This document shows, one piece after another, positions 12,537-13,179 of a stretch of 13,179 nt of DNA. Source of the stretch: Baffinella frigidus. Taxonomy: Eukaryota; Cryptophyceae; Cryptomonadales; Baffinellaceae. The notes below the pieces were generated by a model. The model had not been told where the DNA came from. It did not search any database and saw nothing but the letters and a program-made list of their open reading frames with translations. The translations under genes and the position numbers were made by a program. How positions within the stretch are numbered: position 1 is the stretch's first letter; the number at the start of each line of letters is the position of its first letter. The DNA lies in the NCBI GenBank assembly GCA_026770585.1, contig MU646762.1, positions 131,212-144,390 of the forward strand, in the 5' to 3' direction.

Positions 12537-13129
12537 ACAACCTCCTCTTCTCTTCTGATCACTGCTCTGGGGCGCATACGCTTAATTAAAAGCCATTTAA
12601 TTTAAATTAAATGCCATTTAATTTAAATCAAATGCTGACGCTCGGCTCTTCTGCAGAAGTTGGGGTTCTGGGAGGCGCGCAGCGGCCTTGAACTCACAAA
12701 CCCCTCTTCTCTATTGATCACCATTCTCAGCCTAGTAAAGATTACTAAACGCTAACCCCTCAACAGGAGTTCGGGTTCTGGGAGGCGCGCAAAGACCTCG
12801 AGCTCACAACCTCCTCTTCTCTCGTGATTACTGCTCTACGGTGTAGAGTAGAGTCTTAATCAAATGCCATTCAATTCAAATCAAATTAAATACCATTTAA
12901 TTCAAATTTCTCGGCTCGTCTGCAGGAGTTCGGGGTTTGCGAGGCGCGCACACCCTAAATGTTAACCCCTCAACAGGAGTTGGGGTTCTGGGAGCTAACG
13001 GCCTTGAACTCACAAACCCCTCTTCTCTATTGATCACCATTCTCAGCCTAGTAAAGATTACTCAACGCTAACCCCTCAACAGGAGTTCGGGTTCTGGGAA
13101 GCGCGCAACGGCCTCGAGCTGACAACCTC
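12537..13129 (+). repeat. Higher-order tandem repeat of two related units
   Basis: A-type units (CCTCGAGNTGACAACCTCC..., 149 bp at 12537-12685, a longer one at 12796-13001, a stub at 13112) alternate with B-type units of exactly 110 bp (CCTTGAACTCACAAACCCCT..., 12686-12795 and 13002-13111). Both share CTCTTCTC...TGATCAC and the closing AGGAGTTCGGGTTCTGGGAG plus GCGCGC. A-type units carry CCATTTAATTTAAAT runs, including a 20-bp perfect palindrome at 12594-12613. The array is cut at 13129 by the TCCGGACGAGT motif. The remaining 13130-13179 shows nothing assignable. Confidence 0.92.
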
Positions 13130-13140
13130 TCCGGACGAGT
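13130..13140 (+). repeat. CCGGACGAGT element-end motif
   Basis: CTCCGGACGAGTACC here corresponds to the left end of the 172-bp elements (TCATCCGGACGAGT at 9281 and 10061). It interrupts the A-type satellite unit, so a further element copy may begin here and continue outside the window. Confidence 0.5.
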
Positions 13141-13179
13141 ACCCTACGTGGTCATGCAGCGCGCAGCTTGCGTCAGGTG

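Overview
This window looks like repeat-dense nuclear DNA from a eukaryote, probably an alga or another lineage with plant-type telomeres. The signs are repeated interstitial arrays of CCCTAAA and its variants (CCCTATA, CCCTGAA, CCCGAAA, and TTTAGGG on the other strand), several micro-, mini- and satellite arrays, dense nested fold-back elements, and no convincing long open reading frame. I cannot name the species.

Layout. 1-1067 is bounded by 47-bp inverted repeats (1-47 and 959-1005) and contains a smaller inverted-repeat element and a cruciform-like palindrome. A CCCTATA array follows at 1068-1160. From 1211 to 2345 there is a mosaic of dispersed repeats carrying two foldback elements (1608-1757 and 1918-2083). 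2400-3400 holds tandem repeats, a 21-bp minisatellite between 47-bp direct repeats, and telomere-like DNA. 3580-4630 contains further inverted-repeat elements. 4630-5890 is the GC-richer and least repetitive part; it holds the only protein-like signal, a minus-strand fragment of an HMG box (4682-4780), with a hydrophobic leader exon possibly upstream. 5890-7700 has a foldback element, dinucleotide microsatellites, a 180-bp telomere-like tract, duplicated 150-bp units, another foldback element and a CCTA microsatellite. 7840-10410 is the densest mobile-element mosaic: five copies of a 55-bp repeat, nested foldbacks, and two copies of a 172-bp element whose interiors lie in opposite orientation. 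10820-13130 is satellite-like: short direct repeats, CCCGAAA arrays, a 160-bp satellite, a 77/84-bp dimeric repeat rich in TTTAGGG, then a 110/150-bp higher-order repeat.

Main result. Six near-full-length foldback elements (150, 166, 166, 166, 169 and 177 bp) start with TNAT, end with ATNA, and are each flanked by a perfect 4-bp target-site duplication (GACT, GACT, GAGT, GTGT, AACC, AATA). For three of them an unoccupied or related target sequence can be read elsewhere in this window. This makes them a coherent non-autonomous DNA transposon group. Other notable points are a dispersed 200-bp repeat with a hairpin showing two compensatory base-pair changes, and an apparent internal inversion between two element copies. 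No host pathway or operon can be described.
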